Below are positions 24,005 to 32,487 of a DNA stretch of 64,000 nt, in pieces (within the stretch, counting starts at the first letter, position 1; each line of letters begins with the position of its first letter). The stretch is from DASPJR01 sp035628505 (GTDB lineage Bacteria > Planctomycetota > SZUA-567 > H5-PLA8): positions 26,193 through 90,192 of the forward strand of contig DASPJR010000184.1 of assembly GCA_035628505.1 (NCBI GenBank), given 5' to 3'. The position numbers and the translations under genes were made by a program. The notes under the pieces are model-generated. The model made no database searches and was not told the origin of the DNA. It was given only the letters and a program-made list of their open reading frames with translations.

Positions 24005-26001
24005 GCACCGAAGCTGAACTCGAGAAGAACCAGGAAATGGAGCGGCGGCTGAAGGCCGGCCTGGCCGTACGGCCCATGAGTCCCGCCGTGCGCGAGCGGC
24101 TCAGCGCCGCGGCCGTTCCTGTGCCGGTTCACGCGCCGCCACACGCACGAAACATCTGGCGCGTTGCCGCCGCCCTCGCAGCGCTTGCCGCAGGCATTGC
24201 CGCCGCCGTTTTTATCGATCGCGGAGACGGCCCGCAGAAGCGCATTGCCCGTCCCACAGAAGACGAGAATACGATTCAGGCTCGATTGTATGATCTGCAG
24301 CCGCTGATTCTTGCCGCGCAAAACGACGAGGCGCTGCGTTCGCGCTTTTTTGTCGTAGACGCTCAGCCCTCGGCCGACACGAAGGCGCTGGCGTCCGCCA
24401 TCCTGGCACACTGCGCGACGGTGTCGGGCGGCAGCGTTTCACTGCTTGAAGGCCTGCCGCAGTTACAGGCGCTCGGCCCGGCCCGCTACCAGGCACAGGT
24501 TCAGCAATTGCTTCAGGAGCTTGCGCGCAAAGAACGTCCCGCTGACGCTGCGGGTATTCTGCTTTCTTTTGTGCTCATCGAAACCACGCCGGGAAAACTG
24601 TCCGAGCTGCTTGCCGGAATCAAGCCTGCGCAGAAGCCGGCAGGACCGTGGATCGTGGAGGCGCCTGACGCGGCGCAGATTCGCTCGCGCGCCGAGAAAC
24701 TCGGGCAGATCATGCAGTCTCCGCGCGTGGTGTCGCTGCCCGGAGAATTGTTCACGCTGTCTGTCGGCGAGCAGACGCAGTACGTTTCGGATTATGACAA
24801 GGACACGCTGAAGCCAGTCAAAAATGTGCTGGAGCTCGGCATGCGCTCGGCGGGCGTGGCGCGCATCAATTCTTCCGTGACACCGACCGGGGTAAACGTT
24901 TCGTTTCGCCTTCAGTACACGGAGCTTCAGGAGCGGATCAAAAATCGTGCACGCTCGAAAACGCTGCCGCCCGGCGAGTTCATCGAAATCGACGCGCAGG
25001 ACCGGCCGCTCGACGAAATTGTTGCGCAGATCGCGGAGGCGCTACCGCACAAACTGAGTTTCTCCACGCGCAACCCAGCTGTCCCGGCTGTCAGCTTTCA
25101 TTTCGAAGGCCGGCCGCGCCAGGCGCTTGCGGCGCTGGCTGTGGAATATGGGTTGACTATCGTCGACGACAAAGCCGGTACGGTCCGCGTCGAAGATCCC
25201 CAGCGCGTCACTCGCAATTTCGATAAAGCGGACGTTCACGAGATCGTGCGCTATCTTGCAATGCGCGCAGAGAAGCGGATCGTTCTCGATAGCAGGGTAA
25301 GTGGCGTGGAAAGTCTGCGCTTCGACAATGTTCCCTGGAGAACCGCGCTGGAGCGCCTCGCAAAAGCGCGCGACTGTGTGATTCTCGGCTCAGACAGCCT
25401 GCAAATTATTCCAAGAACTGCACTTTCGCAGAAGGTGGACATTCGCGTGTTCCGTCCACGATACCTGAGTGCCGCAAGCGTGCTCTACACGAGTGTTTCA
25501 CCGATTACTGGCCAGAAGAGTGAAGTTACGCTGCTGGATGCGATGCAAAAAGTTAGCAGCTTCGGCACTATATCAGCAGACAAAAAGACGGGCCAGATTG
25601 TTGTGCGCGATGCGGTCGCGGGACTGGACGCGTTGCAGACGTTCCTGGAACAGGTCGATCTGCCGCCGCTGGAGCGGACGCCCGACCTGCTGCTCGAACA
25701 GATGCTCACACGCCGCTGCGAATCGCGCTTCGGAGCCGAGCTTTCCGCCGGACGCGCCCTGCTGGCGTGCATTCTTCCGACACATTCGGGACTCGACGAA
25801 GCGGCGCTTCCGGTCGCCGGCCATAGCCGCCAGGAACTGACGCCTATGCCGCTGAGCTTCCTGCAGAACTCTCCGGAGCGCTGGTACTTGCTGCCGTCCG
25901 AAATCAACAAGCGGCTGCGGGAAGAAAAAGTGATGGTGATTCTGATGAGCGCGGAGCCGGATCCGAGCGCGAAGCCGCTGAGTACGCCGCCGGAGTTCTA
26001 A
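24001..26001 (+). CDS. Membrane-anchored protein with secretin/STN-like modules, probable anti-sigma
   Basis: The 666-residue protein has a 50-residue cytoplasmic start, one membrane helix at about 51-71 (WRVAAALAALAAGIAAAVFI) and a large periplasmic part. That part has a secretin-like segment (QSPRVVSLPGELFTLSVGE, about 240-260), two STN-type modules, RPLDEIVAQIAEALPHKLSF near 333 and DVHEIVRYLAMRAEKRIVLD near 410, and an N1-like module TLLDAMQKVSSFGTI near 510. The translational overlap with the sigma gene and the short cytoplasmic part suggest an anti-sigma that senses something at the envelope. It has no canonical zinc-binding anti-sigma domain. An independent secretin-like role is also possible. 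Confidence 0.65.
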   Translation: MSTEAELEKNQEMERRLKAGLAVRPMSPAVRERLSAAAVPVPVHAPPHARNIWRVAAALAALAAGIAAAVFIDRGDGPQKRIARPTEDENTIQARLYDLQPLILAAQNDEALRSRFFVVDAQPSADTKALASAILAHCATVSGGSVSLLEGLPQLQALGPARYQAQVQQLLQELARKERPADAAGILLSFVLIETTPGKLSELLAGIKPAQKPAGPWIVEAPDAAQIRSRAEKLGQIMQSPRVVSLPGELFTLSVGEQTQYVSDYDKDTLKPVKNVLELGMRSAGVARINSSVTPTGVNVSFRLQYTELQERIKNRARSKTLPPGEFIEIDAQDRPLDEIVAQIAEALPHKLSFSTRNPAVPAVSFHFEGRPRQALAALAVEYGLTIVDDKAGTVRVEDPQRVTRNFDKADVHEIVRYLAMRAEKRIVLDSRVSGVESLRFDNVPWRTALERLAKARDCVILGSDSLQIIPRTALSQKVDIRVFRPRYLSAASVLYTSVSPITGQKSEVTLLDAMQKVSSFGTISADKKTGQIVVRDAVAGLDALQTFLEQVDLPPLERTPDLLLEQMLTRRCESRFGAELSAGRALLACILPTHSGLDEAALPVAGHSRQELTPMPLSFLQNSPERWYLLPSEINKRLREEKVMVILMSAEPDPSAKPLSTPPEF

Positions 26002-26002
26002 A

Positions 26003-26141
26003 ACTCGAAGCTCGAAATCCGAAACAAACTCAAAATTCAAAGGAGAGAATGCTCGAAACTGCTTGGCGCCTTGCCTATTTCGAGCATTTGAATTTGGTGT
26101 GTTTTGAATTTGTTTCGGGTTTCGAATTCGTGCTTCGTGCT
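26003..26141. repeat. Interspersed palindromic repeat, copy A
   Basis: A 139-base imperfect inverted repeat. The left arm reads CTCGAAATCCGAAACAAACT, the right arm AATTTGTTTCGGGTTTCGAA, and the centre GAATGCTCGAAACTGC pairs with a TTTCGAGCATT segment. It fills the gap between two convergent genes. Related copies lie at 30417-30551 and, split, at 44665-45030. Confidence 0.7.
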
Positions 26142-26158
26142 TCTCCCGTCATTAGTCG

Positions 26159-27244
26159 TCAAACGATCAGGCATGCGTCGCCATAACTATAGAAGCGGTA
26201 CTTTTCCGCAACGGCGTGCTCGTACGCGCGCTTGACGAACTCTATTCCGTCGGTGCTGCCGGGCGCGGCGAAGGCGCAGATCAGCATCAGCAGGCTCGAT
26301 TTAGGGATGTGGAAATTCGTGAGCAGGCCATCCGCGATTCTGAACGTGTACGGTGGGTGGACGAAAAGGTTCGTAGAGCCCGAAAAATCCCGCGGAGTGT
26401 CCAGTATGCCCGCGGGCGCAAGGCCGCCTTCAAGCGCGCGCAGGCTCGTCGTGCCGACAGCGATCACACGCCGGCCTTCACGCTTTGCGGCGGCAATCGC
26501 GGCGACGCTCGCAGCCGTAATTGTGAATGGTTCGGGGTCGACGAAGTGGTCTTCGACGCGGTCGGCTTTGACTGGGCGGAACGTCCCCGGGCCGACATGG
26601 AGCGTCAGCTCGCAGCGCTGCACGCCGCAATCTTTGAGCTCCGCCAGCAACCGTTCGCTGAAATGCAGCCCCGCAGTCGGTGCGGCCACCGCTCCGGGCG
26701 TCTGCGCAAACACGGTCTGGTAGCGCTGCCGGTCGGCGTCGGACGACGGTCCCGGATCGCGCCGGATGTACGGCGGCAGCGGCACTTCGCCGTTGGCCAG
26801 AACGTACGCGTTGAATTCGCTCTCGCCGATGGCAATTTCGATCACATCACCAGCCTCGCCGTGCCGTTCGAGTAGCGTGACTTTTGGTCCATTGGTGAGC
26901 GTAAACGTTTCGCCCGTCTTCAGCTTTCCGCCGGATTTGGTCAGCACGCGTCGAATCGTTCGGCCGGCCGGAGAGATTTCTCCGGAGGGCGGAAGCAATA
27001 GAAACTCCACCTTTCCGCCGCTTGAATCGCGCGTAGCACGAAGGCGGGCCGGAATAACACGCGTGTTATTGACCACCAGCAGATCGCCGGGGCGCAGAAT
27101 GCTGGGAAGATCACGAACAGCCCGGTCGCTCCAGGTGCGCGCCGCACGGTTGAGTACCATCAACCGCGACGCATCCCGGTCTGCAAGCGGCTCCTGGGCC
27201 ACCAGTTGCTCGGGAAGATGAAAATCAAAGAGGGCAGTCTGCAC
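26159..27244 (-). CDS. queA: tRNA preQ1(34) S-adenosylmethionine ribosyltransferase-isomerase
   Basis: The 361-residue protein matches QueA in length and motifs: FDFHLPEQLVAQEPLADRDA at the N-terminus, LLVVNNTRVIPARL, TAGLHFSERLL and TNFHIPKSSLLMLICAFA. QueA transfers the ribosyl part of S-adenosylmethionine to preQ1 in tRNA at position 34, the penultimate step to queuosine. It lies on its own, 80 bases from the HEAT protein gene upstream and facing copy A of the palindromic repeat. The other queuosine genes are not in the window. Confidence 0.95.
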   Translation of the reverse strand: MQTALFDFHLPEQLVAQEPLADRDASRLMVLNRAARTWSDRAVRDLPSILRPGDLLVVNNTRVIPARLRATRDSSGGKVEFLLLPPSGEISPAGRTIRRVLTKSGGKLKTGETFTLTNGPKVTLLERHGEAGDVIEIAIGESEFNAYVLANGEVPLPPYIRRDPGPSSDADRQRYQTVFAQTPGAVAAPTAGLHFSERLLAELKDCGVQRCELTLHVGPGTFRPVKADRVEDHFVDPEPFTITAASVAAIAAAKREGRRVIAVGTTSLRALEGGLAPAGILDTPRDFSGSTNLFVHPPYTFRIADGLLTNFHIPKSSLLMLICAFAAPGSTDGIEFVKRAYEHAVAEKYRFYSYGDACLIV

Positions 27245-27260
27245 GCGACGGAATCCACTA

Positions 27261-27299
27261 CTTCAACACGGAGGCACGGGGGACACGGAGATCACGGAG
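27261..27299. repeat. Short ACACGGAG-type intergenic tract
   Basis: A tract of CACGGAGGCACGGGG and ACACGGAGATCACGGAG units between queA and the HEAT gene. Similar short-unit tracts occur near 9008, 43378, 44622, 54215, 59193 and 61408, and inside a coding region near 36110. Confidence 0.45.
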
Positions 27300-27324
27300 C
27301 GGCGGAAAAGTCTTCGCCGCACGA

Positions 27325-28524
27325 TTACTTGTCGATCAGCTTAAGAGCAGCGTTGATGGCCTCTTTCAGCGCACCTTCCTCGGTGTTCACCTTCTTTAGG
27401 TCCGGCACCGCAGCTTTTGCTTCCGCGCCCATGGCACCCAGGATTGCAGCAGCGCGCTCGCGTGAATCCGGATCGTTGTTTTCATCTTCAATAATGTCCA
27501 CCAGCTCTTCGATCCCGCTTTTGGCGGCGGCGCCGAGCACCATCAGGACTTCGGCGGCCTGATTGCGGATGTGCTTGTCGTCGTCAGTGAGCAGCTCAAT
27601 TAGATCGGTCGTGGCGCTTTCGGAATCCTTGGGATCCATCTTCGCCCACCCCGCGGGCCCGATCTTTTTCAGAATGCCGGCGGCCGTGCGGCGCAGCGGC
27701 TTTTCGTCGCTGCTCAGGTAGCCGATCAGGTCATCCACGGCGTCAGTCGCGTCCGGCCCCAGCGCTTCAAGCACCGAAGCGGCCAGGCGGCGCGTGCCTT
27801 TGTCTTCACTGTCCAGCATGAACGATAGGTCGCCCGCAGCCTCTCTGGCGGCCGGGCCCATGCTCTTGAGAATCTCTGCGGAACTCTTCTTCACCTGCAG
27901 CCGCTCGTCGTCGACGGCGCGTGCCAGGTCCGTTGCCGCGGCAGCGCCAAACTCCTGCAAACGTTTGGTGGCTTCTGCCGTCACTCCTGGGTCGGCTGAG
28001 GCCAGATCTTCAATGTACTTGTCGATCAGATCGGATTCGACGGCGGCATTCACCAGGCCGATAAACGTAGCACGATTACCTTCGCGTTCCTTCGGATCGG
28101 CGGCGTTGAGCTTTGAGAATAGTTCGTCAAAGACCTTCTGATTCGCCTTCCGCAGATTGGAAACGATCGTTGCGAATTTCACCTTGCCGGCTTCCTGAAC
28201 GGCGGCATCCGACGCCGAGACTTCCACCAGCAGCGTCTTGGCGTAGGGCTTTTCATTCTGTTTGATCTGCTCTTCAAGGCTTTTCAGCAGCGCCCCCGCG
28301 GCCATGTTGCGCGCAGCGACGTCGGCACCGTTCACGTCAGCGATGAGCTTCGGAAGGTCGGGGATATCCGCATTCTTATTGTTCACGACCTGCGCAGCAG
28401 GATTTGCAGCCGGTGTGGTCGCCGGTGCGGTTGCAGGCTGCTTGGCATCGCTTTCACCGCAGAAACTTCCGGTTGTGAAGAAGGCGACAAGAAGAAGCAT
28501 TGCTCGTAATAGGGTCTGATTCAT
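27325..28524 (-). CDS. Secreted HEAT-repeat protein
   Basis: ATG 28524 begins a signal peptide (LLRAMLLLVAFFTTGSFC) of a 399-residue protein. A Pro/Ala/Thr linker (about 25-50) leads to HEAT-like helical repeats from residue 55 on, for example GTRRLAASVLEALGPDATDAV, RRTAAGILKKIGP and IRNQAAEVLMVLGAAAKSGI. The repeat units DxxxxxRxxAAxxLxxxGP suggest six or more helical pairs. HEAT proteins are scaffolds that bind other proteins; the partner is unknown. A Cys at about residue 24 could be lipidated, but the lipobox is weak. Start sits on a divergent region facing the reductase gene. Confidence 0.82.
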   Translation of the reverse strand: MNQTLLRAMLLLVAFFTTGSFCGESDAKQPATAPATTPAANPAAQVVNNKNADIPDLPKLIADVNGADVAARNMAAGALLKSLEEQIKQNEKPYAKTLLVEVSASDAAVQEAGKVKFATIVSNLRKANQKVFDELFSKLNAADPKEREGNRATFIGLVNAAVESDLIDKYIEDLASADPGVTAEATKRLQEFGAAAATDLARAVDDERLQVKKSSAEILKSMGPAAREAAGDLSFMLDSEDKGTRRLAASVLEALGPDATDAVDDLIGYLSSDEKPLRRTAAGILKKIGPAGWAKMDPKDSESATTDLIELLTDDDKHIRNQAAEVLMVLGAAAKSGIEELVDIIEDENNDPDSRERAAAILGAMGAEAKAAVPDLKKVNTEEGALKEAINAALKLIDK

Positions 28525-28632
28525 GATCAATTCCGTCCGCCTAACGAATGGCCCTCACCTGCCCGTTTTACACTGTTTGCCATGACGAATGGGAGGGGGT
28601 ATACCTTCACGGCCAACTGGAGATTACCACGC

Positions 28633-29421
28633 ATGGCCTCCGAAACAAACAAAGGCCAGCTTGCCGGGCTGGTTGCCCTCATAACCGGGGGCGGAAGCGG
28701 CATAGGACGCGGGATCGCCCTGGCCTTCGCGCGGGAAGGCGCCGCAGTCGCGGTCACCGGCCGGCGCAAGGCACTTCTCGACCAGGCCGTCTCCGAAATC
28801 CAGCTGATCGGCGGAAAAGCGGCGGGCATCTGCGGTGACGTCTCTAAAGCCGCCGATTGCAAACGCATGATCGCCGAGTGCGCTACGCAGCTCGGCGGAC
28901 TTCACATCCTCGTGAACAATGCCGGCGTCGCTCGCTTTGGTGCTCTGGAGCAGACACCGGACGAGGACATCGCGGCGATGATCGACATTAACCTGCGCGG
29001 CGTCATGCTGCTGAGCAAATATGCGATCCCGGAATTGGCCCGGCAGCGTGCCGGCAAGCGCGCCTGCATCCTGAATATCGGAACGAGTGCCGCGGAAACG
29101 CCAATCAAGAATTTTTCGGTTTATACATCCGCCAAGGCGGCGCTGCTGCAGTTTACGCGCTGCCTGGCGCTGGAGCTGGCCGAGCAGAACATTCGCGTCA
29201 ACTGCATCAATCCCGGCGTTGTGGAAACACCCATTTTCGAAACGATGATGCCGCAGGCGCACGTGGCTGCGGCGATGAGCAATTTTGCAAGTCAGACACC
29301 GCTCGGTCGCGTGGGCCAGCCGCGCGACATCGCTGAGGCGGCACTATTTCTAAGCAGCACGCGTGCGGAATGGATTACCGGCGCGACGCTGACTGTGGAC
29401 GGCGGAATCAGCCTGACCTGA
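28633..29421 (+). CDS. Short-chain dehydrogenase/reductase (FabG-like)
   Basis: ATG 28633 follows GGAGA and gives 262 residues, the normal SDR size. The cofactor motif GGGSGIG lies at about 19-25, NNAG near 95, the catalytic Ser in LNIGTSAAET, and YTSAK near 164-168. PGVVETPIF and VDGGISL are typical of the classical C-terminus. Enzymes of this group reduce 3-oxoacyl or other carbonyl substrates with NAD(P)H. No other lipid genes are near, so the substrate is undetermined. Confidence 0.9.
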   Translation: MASETNKGQLAGLVALITGGGSGIGRGIALAFAREGAAVAVTGRRKALLDQAVSEIQLIGGKAAGICGDVSKAADCKRMIAECATQLGGLHILVNNAGVARFGALEQTPDEDIAAMIDINLRGVMLLSKYAIPELARQRAGKRACILNIGTSAAETPIKNFSVYTSAKAALLQFTRCLALELAEQNIRVNCINPGVVETPIFETMMPQAHVAAAMSNFASQTPLGRVGQPRDIAEAALFLSSTRAEWITGATLTVDGGISLT

Positions 29422-29441
29422 CGAACGTGGCACGATAATCA

Positions 29442-30398
29442 ATGAGCGACGACCTTTATATCCCCGGTGAACTGCTTCCGCGCGACCGGCGCTACCGTCC
29501 CGAGACGCAGGGATTCTTTATCTGGCTGCTGATCCGCTGCGTGTGGCTTGGCGCCTTGTGGATGGTGCTCGCTGTCCTGTATGCGATTTTTTCGCGGCGC
29601 GTCATGCTTCCATGGAACGGCACAGAAGCCTGGTACGTTCTGTGCGGCGCGTACTTTGCCTTTGTGCTGCTGCGGGGAATGCTGCGACGTATACAGGCAG
29701 CCACGAGTCTGCAGCAGATTGCTGAAGCCCAGGCGCTGCTGCAAAGCGGAGAAACACACAAGGCCGCGACGATTCTGGAGAACCTCTGCGTGACGGCGCG
29801 AATGACGCCGCGGGCGCATGCGCTGGCAGTCTTCGAGCGCGGGCGCTGCTTTCTCTTGAGCGGCCGTGCCGACCAGGCGCTATCGTTGTTTTTTGCCGCC
29901 TATTCCAGCGGCTGGCTGCGTTCTAGGAAGCCCGGCAAGGCGCATCTGCTTTCGGTTCTCACGAGTCAGATCGCCACGTGCTACGCGATCAACAATGATT
30001 TGCCCAACGCTGAGAAGTGGCAGGGAGTCGCTCACGACCTTGCCGCGCCGGGATCTGAAACCGCGCTGCTCCTGATGGATACGCTCATCGGCATCCGCAA
30101 CGGGCGCTTTGTCGTCGTGGCGCGCGATGCCGAATCGGCGCTCGCGCGTGGCAGCGTGAAGTTTGCGCCAGCCGAAGAAAAACTTCTGCTGGTGCTCAGC
30201 GCCTTCGCCTTGTCGCAGGCCAATCCAAATGCAGTTCACGACCAGAAAATCGCCGAGCTCGTCCAGCGCGCGCAGCCAGTCACTATCGGCCAGTTCGACT
30301 ACCTGCTCGCCTACTGGCCCGAGCTGCGCGAATTCCTCGCCGCTCACCAGATGTCGGCGGCTCCCACTGCCACGGAAGCGGGCAAGCCTGTGCCTTAA
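29442..30398 (+). CDS. Membrane protein with TPR-like cytoplasmic domain
   Basis: The 318-residue protein has two membrane helices at about 25-48 (FFIWLLIRCVWLGALWMVLA) and 62-80, then TPR-like helices: IAEAQALLQSGETHKAATILENL, GRCFLLSGRADQALSLFF and NDLPNAEKWQGVAHDLA. It starts 21 bases after the reductase stop, so the two are probably cotranscribed. Function is unknown. It ends just before copy B of the palindromic repeat. Confidence 0.75.
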   Translation: MSDDLYIPGELLPRDRRYRPETQGFFIWLLIRCVWLGALWMVLAVLYAIFSRRVMLPWNGTEAWYVLCGAYFAFVLLRGMLRRIQAATSLQQIAEAQALLQSGETHKAATILENLCVTARMTPRAHALAVFERGRCFLLSGRADQALSLFFAAYSSGWLRSRKPGKAHLLSVLTSQIATCYAINNDLPNAEKWQGVAHDLAAPGSETALLLMDTLIGIRNGRFVVVARDAESALARGSVKFAPAEEKLLLVLSAFALSQANPNAVHDQKIAELVQRAQPVTIGQFDYLLAYWPELREFLAAHQMSAAPTATEAGKPVP

Positions 30399-30416
30399 AG
30401 AACGAGTGACGGATAA

Positions 30417-30551
30417 AGCACGAAGCACGAAATCCGAAATTCGAAACAAATTCAAAGCACAAAATCTAAATGCTCGAAACTGCCTGCCGCTACGCAGTTT
30501 TGAGCATTCTCTCATTTGAATTTCGAGTTTGTTTCGGATGTCGATATTCGA
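30417..30551. repeat. Interspersed palindromic repeat, copy B
   Basis: The same element as at 26003. The left arm is GAAATCCGAAATTCGAAACA, the right arm TGAATTTCGAGTTTGTTTCG, and the central stem AAATGCTCGAAACTGC pairs with GCAGTTTTGAGCATT across a ten-base loop. Arms are close but not identical to copy A. It lies in the 254-base gap between two converging genes. Confidence 0.72.
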
Positions 30552-30585
30552 ATGCGGATTTTGCCCGCGGCTATCATCAAAAGAA

Positions 30586-30608
30586 AAAGCGGCTACTAGG
30601 GCCGCTTT
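30586..30608 (-). terminator. Intrinsic terminator of the porin gene
   Basis: AAAGCGGC/GCCGCTTT, an 8-base perfect stem with 7-base loop, is followed on the minus strand by TTCTTTTGATG. It lies 44 bases after the porin stop. Confidence 0.7.
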
Positions 30609-30652
30609 CCACTTTCGAACTTTCAGATCCAATCCTTATGCATCATGCATTA

Positions 30653-32242
30653 TTAGAACATCAGCTGGTAGCTGACCATCCAAACGTTGTTTTTGACCTC
30701 GCGCAGGCGGCGGGCGGGCTGGTTGGTCTCGTCTTCCTGCTCGTTGACGAACATGTACAGGTAGCTGACGCGGTGGCGGTAGCCGGCCTCATATGCGTTG
30801 GCGCCGACCGTGAGCACCTGCGTGCGGAACTTGTCAGTGTGCGTGTCGGGCTTGGCAAGGTCCTCAGTGATGATGTTGGCAAATTCTTCATAGCGCACCA
30901 CGATTTCCAGCGGGCGCAGCACACGCTTAACCAGGCCCAGGTAGCGGTTGTCGCTGCCGCCTTCGAGCTTTTCGGCAAAGATGCTTTCGCTCAAGCGGTA
31001 GCCGGCGCCGACATAGAAGCCCTCGCGGCTGAACGGCTTGGGCGACGTCTGCTCGCCATTCGGGCCGCCGCCGAGGCCGAAGGCATTCACAGACAGCGGA
31101 ACAGTGCGATCCTTGTGGTAACCGTATTCGCCGCGCAGCCAGAAGCCTTTTGTCGGGCCCATGGGTTTGTAGTACGCCCAAGCCGCATGGCGGATGGCGC
31201 TGGTCTCATCGCGGTTGAGGCCGTTGAGCGCGTCGTCAACCGGGTTGTCATTGGCCGATTCGCCGTGCACGCCGAACTGTCCGGAGTAGCCGAGTTCCAG
31301 GCTGCCCCAGGGTCCGCAGTTCCAGATGGGCCGGACGAGCGCGCTGATCAGGAAATCTTTGTGGTCGTTGTCGTCCGAGCGGTTGCCGAACTGTCCCAGC
31401 CCGATCGTGTTAGGGCCAGCGGTGCCGAAGAAATTGCCGGCGCCACCGAACACTCCGGTCCAGTACTGGAAGCGGTCATCCCACCAGGTTCCGTGAACCT
31501 GCAGGCCCAGGTCGCGCTCGTCGTTGATCTGCGTGATCATCGCGCGTTCGCCGAAGTCCAGGTTGCCGCTGTCGCGCGGGCCTTCTTCGCCGAACTTGGG
31601 CTTAAACTGTCCAATGGTAAAATCGTGGTGCGGAACGACGCCATGGTAATTGATGTAGGCATCGAGCAGCAGGCGGTTGCCCGTGCCTGAGCCGGTCTGA
31701 ACGGCGGCGACTTCGGCGGTACTGCCGCCAACGTCGTTAACCTGGGCAAATTCCGGGCTCAGGAATCGGCGCGACTTGAACAGGCCCTGATTGCTGGGGG
31801 CGCGAATAATGCTGTCCTGCTGGCGGGCCGGATCGATGGCGACATAGGCGTGAATGTTTTCGTGCACATCCATGCCGAAGCGCAGTTCCGTGCGGCGCAG
31901 GAAATAGCCGCCGTTATTGATGTGTTCATTTGTGCCGGCTGGCCGGTCGTCGGTGAACCCGAAGACGTCCTTGGTGTCCTTGCCACGCGGGCTGACGTTC
32001 CAGAGCTGCAGCAGACCGCCGATTTCCAGCTTGCCGGTCTTGGTCGTCACTGCGGCGTTGGGGCCGAACTTGTTCTGCGTGAGTTGATCGACGCGGCCGA
32101 TAGCGGGTGCCTTGGTGGTGGCCTGCTGGTTCAGCCGCTTGCGGAGATCTTCGACCTCGCGTCGCAGTTCGTCGACGCTGACGCCAGCCTGGACTGAAGT
32201 AATGGTCAGAACAGCCAATAAGGTACCTAAAGCAAATCGCAT
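30653..32242 (-). CDS. OprP/OprO-like outer-membrane porin
   Basis: ATG 32242 follows GGGAGGGAAGT and begins a signal peptide (MRFALGTLLAVLTITSVQA). The 529-residue protein has a short coiled-coil, VDELRREVEDLRKRLNQQ, then a beta-strand-rich barrel with RTELRFGMDVHENIHAYVAI, GQFKPKFGEEGPRD and a final strand VWMVSYQLMF ending in Phe. Barrel proteins of this type form anion channels for phosphate or pyrophosphate in Proteobacteria. Here selectivity is unknown. It is the best single sign of a diderm envelope. No phosphate-transport genes are adjacent. Confidence 0.85.
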   Translation of the reverse strand: MRFALGTLLAVLTITSVQAGVSVDELRREVEDLRKRLNQQATTKAPAIGRVDQLTQNKFGPNAAVTTKTGKLEIGGLLQLWNVSPRGKDTKDVFGFTDDRPAGTNEHINNGGYFLRRTELRFGMDVHENIHAYVAIDPARQQDSIIRAPSNQGLFKSRRFLSPEFAQVNDVGGSTAEVAAVQTGSGTGNRLLLDAYINYHGVVPHHDFTIGQFKPKFGEEGPRDSGNLDFGERAMITQINDERDLGLQVHGTWWDDRFQYWTGVFGGAGNFFGTAGPNTIGLGQFGNRSDDNDHKDFLISALVRPIWNCGPWGSLELGYSGQFGVHGESANDNPVDDALNGLNRDETSAIRHAAWAYYKPMGPTKGFWLRGEYGYHKDRTVPLSVNAFGLGGGPNGEQTSPKPFSREGFYVGAGYRLSESIFAEKLEGGSDNRYLGLVKRVLRPLEIVVRYEEFANIITEDLAKPDTHTDKFRTQVLTVGANAYEAGYRHRVSYLYMFVNEQEDETNQPARRLREVKNNVWMVSYQLMF

Positions 32243-32362
32243 TACTTCCCTCCCCCCGGGAACCCGCATCGAGCAGAACCGTGCCATGAGTCGTCCATAG
32301 ATATCAACAAAATGCCTTCTGGCAAGACGACGTTTAAGATTTTTTTCCGCACATTGTGCGCA

Positions 32363-32390
32363 TTGACTGGAATCATTTCTTTTATACAGT
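32363..32390 (+). promoter_or_regulatory. Possible promoter for the CAP-domain gene
   Basis: TTGACT (32363-32368) and TACAGT (32385-32390) are separated by 16 bases, about 100 bases before the start codon. Weak -10. Confidence 0.3.
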
Positions 32391-32487
32391 GTTCTTAGTG
32401 CTCAGGCTGGCAACAAAGCAACCTCTGGCACGTCGTAAATTCACGAACAGTCGGCTGCTTTCAAAGGCCCGAACAGGGACGCTCCTC

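Noticed and set aside
30470..31690. 406-codon plus-strand frame
   Set aside because: It mirrors the porin gene, contains no motif, and starts inside the palindromic repeat.
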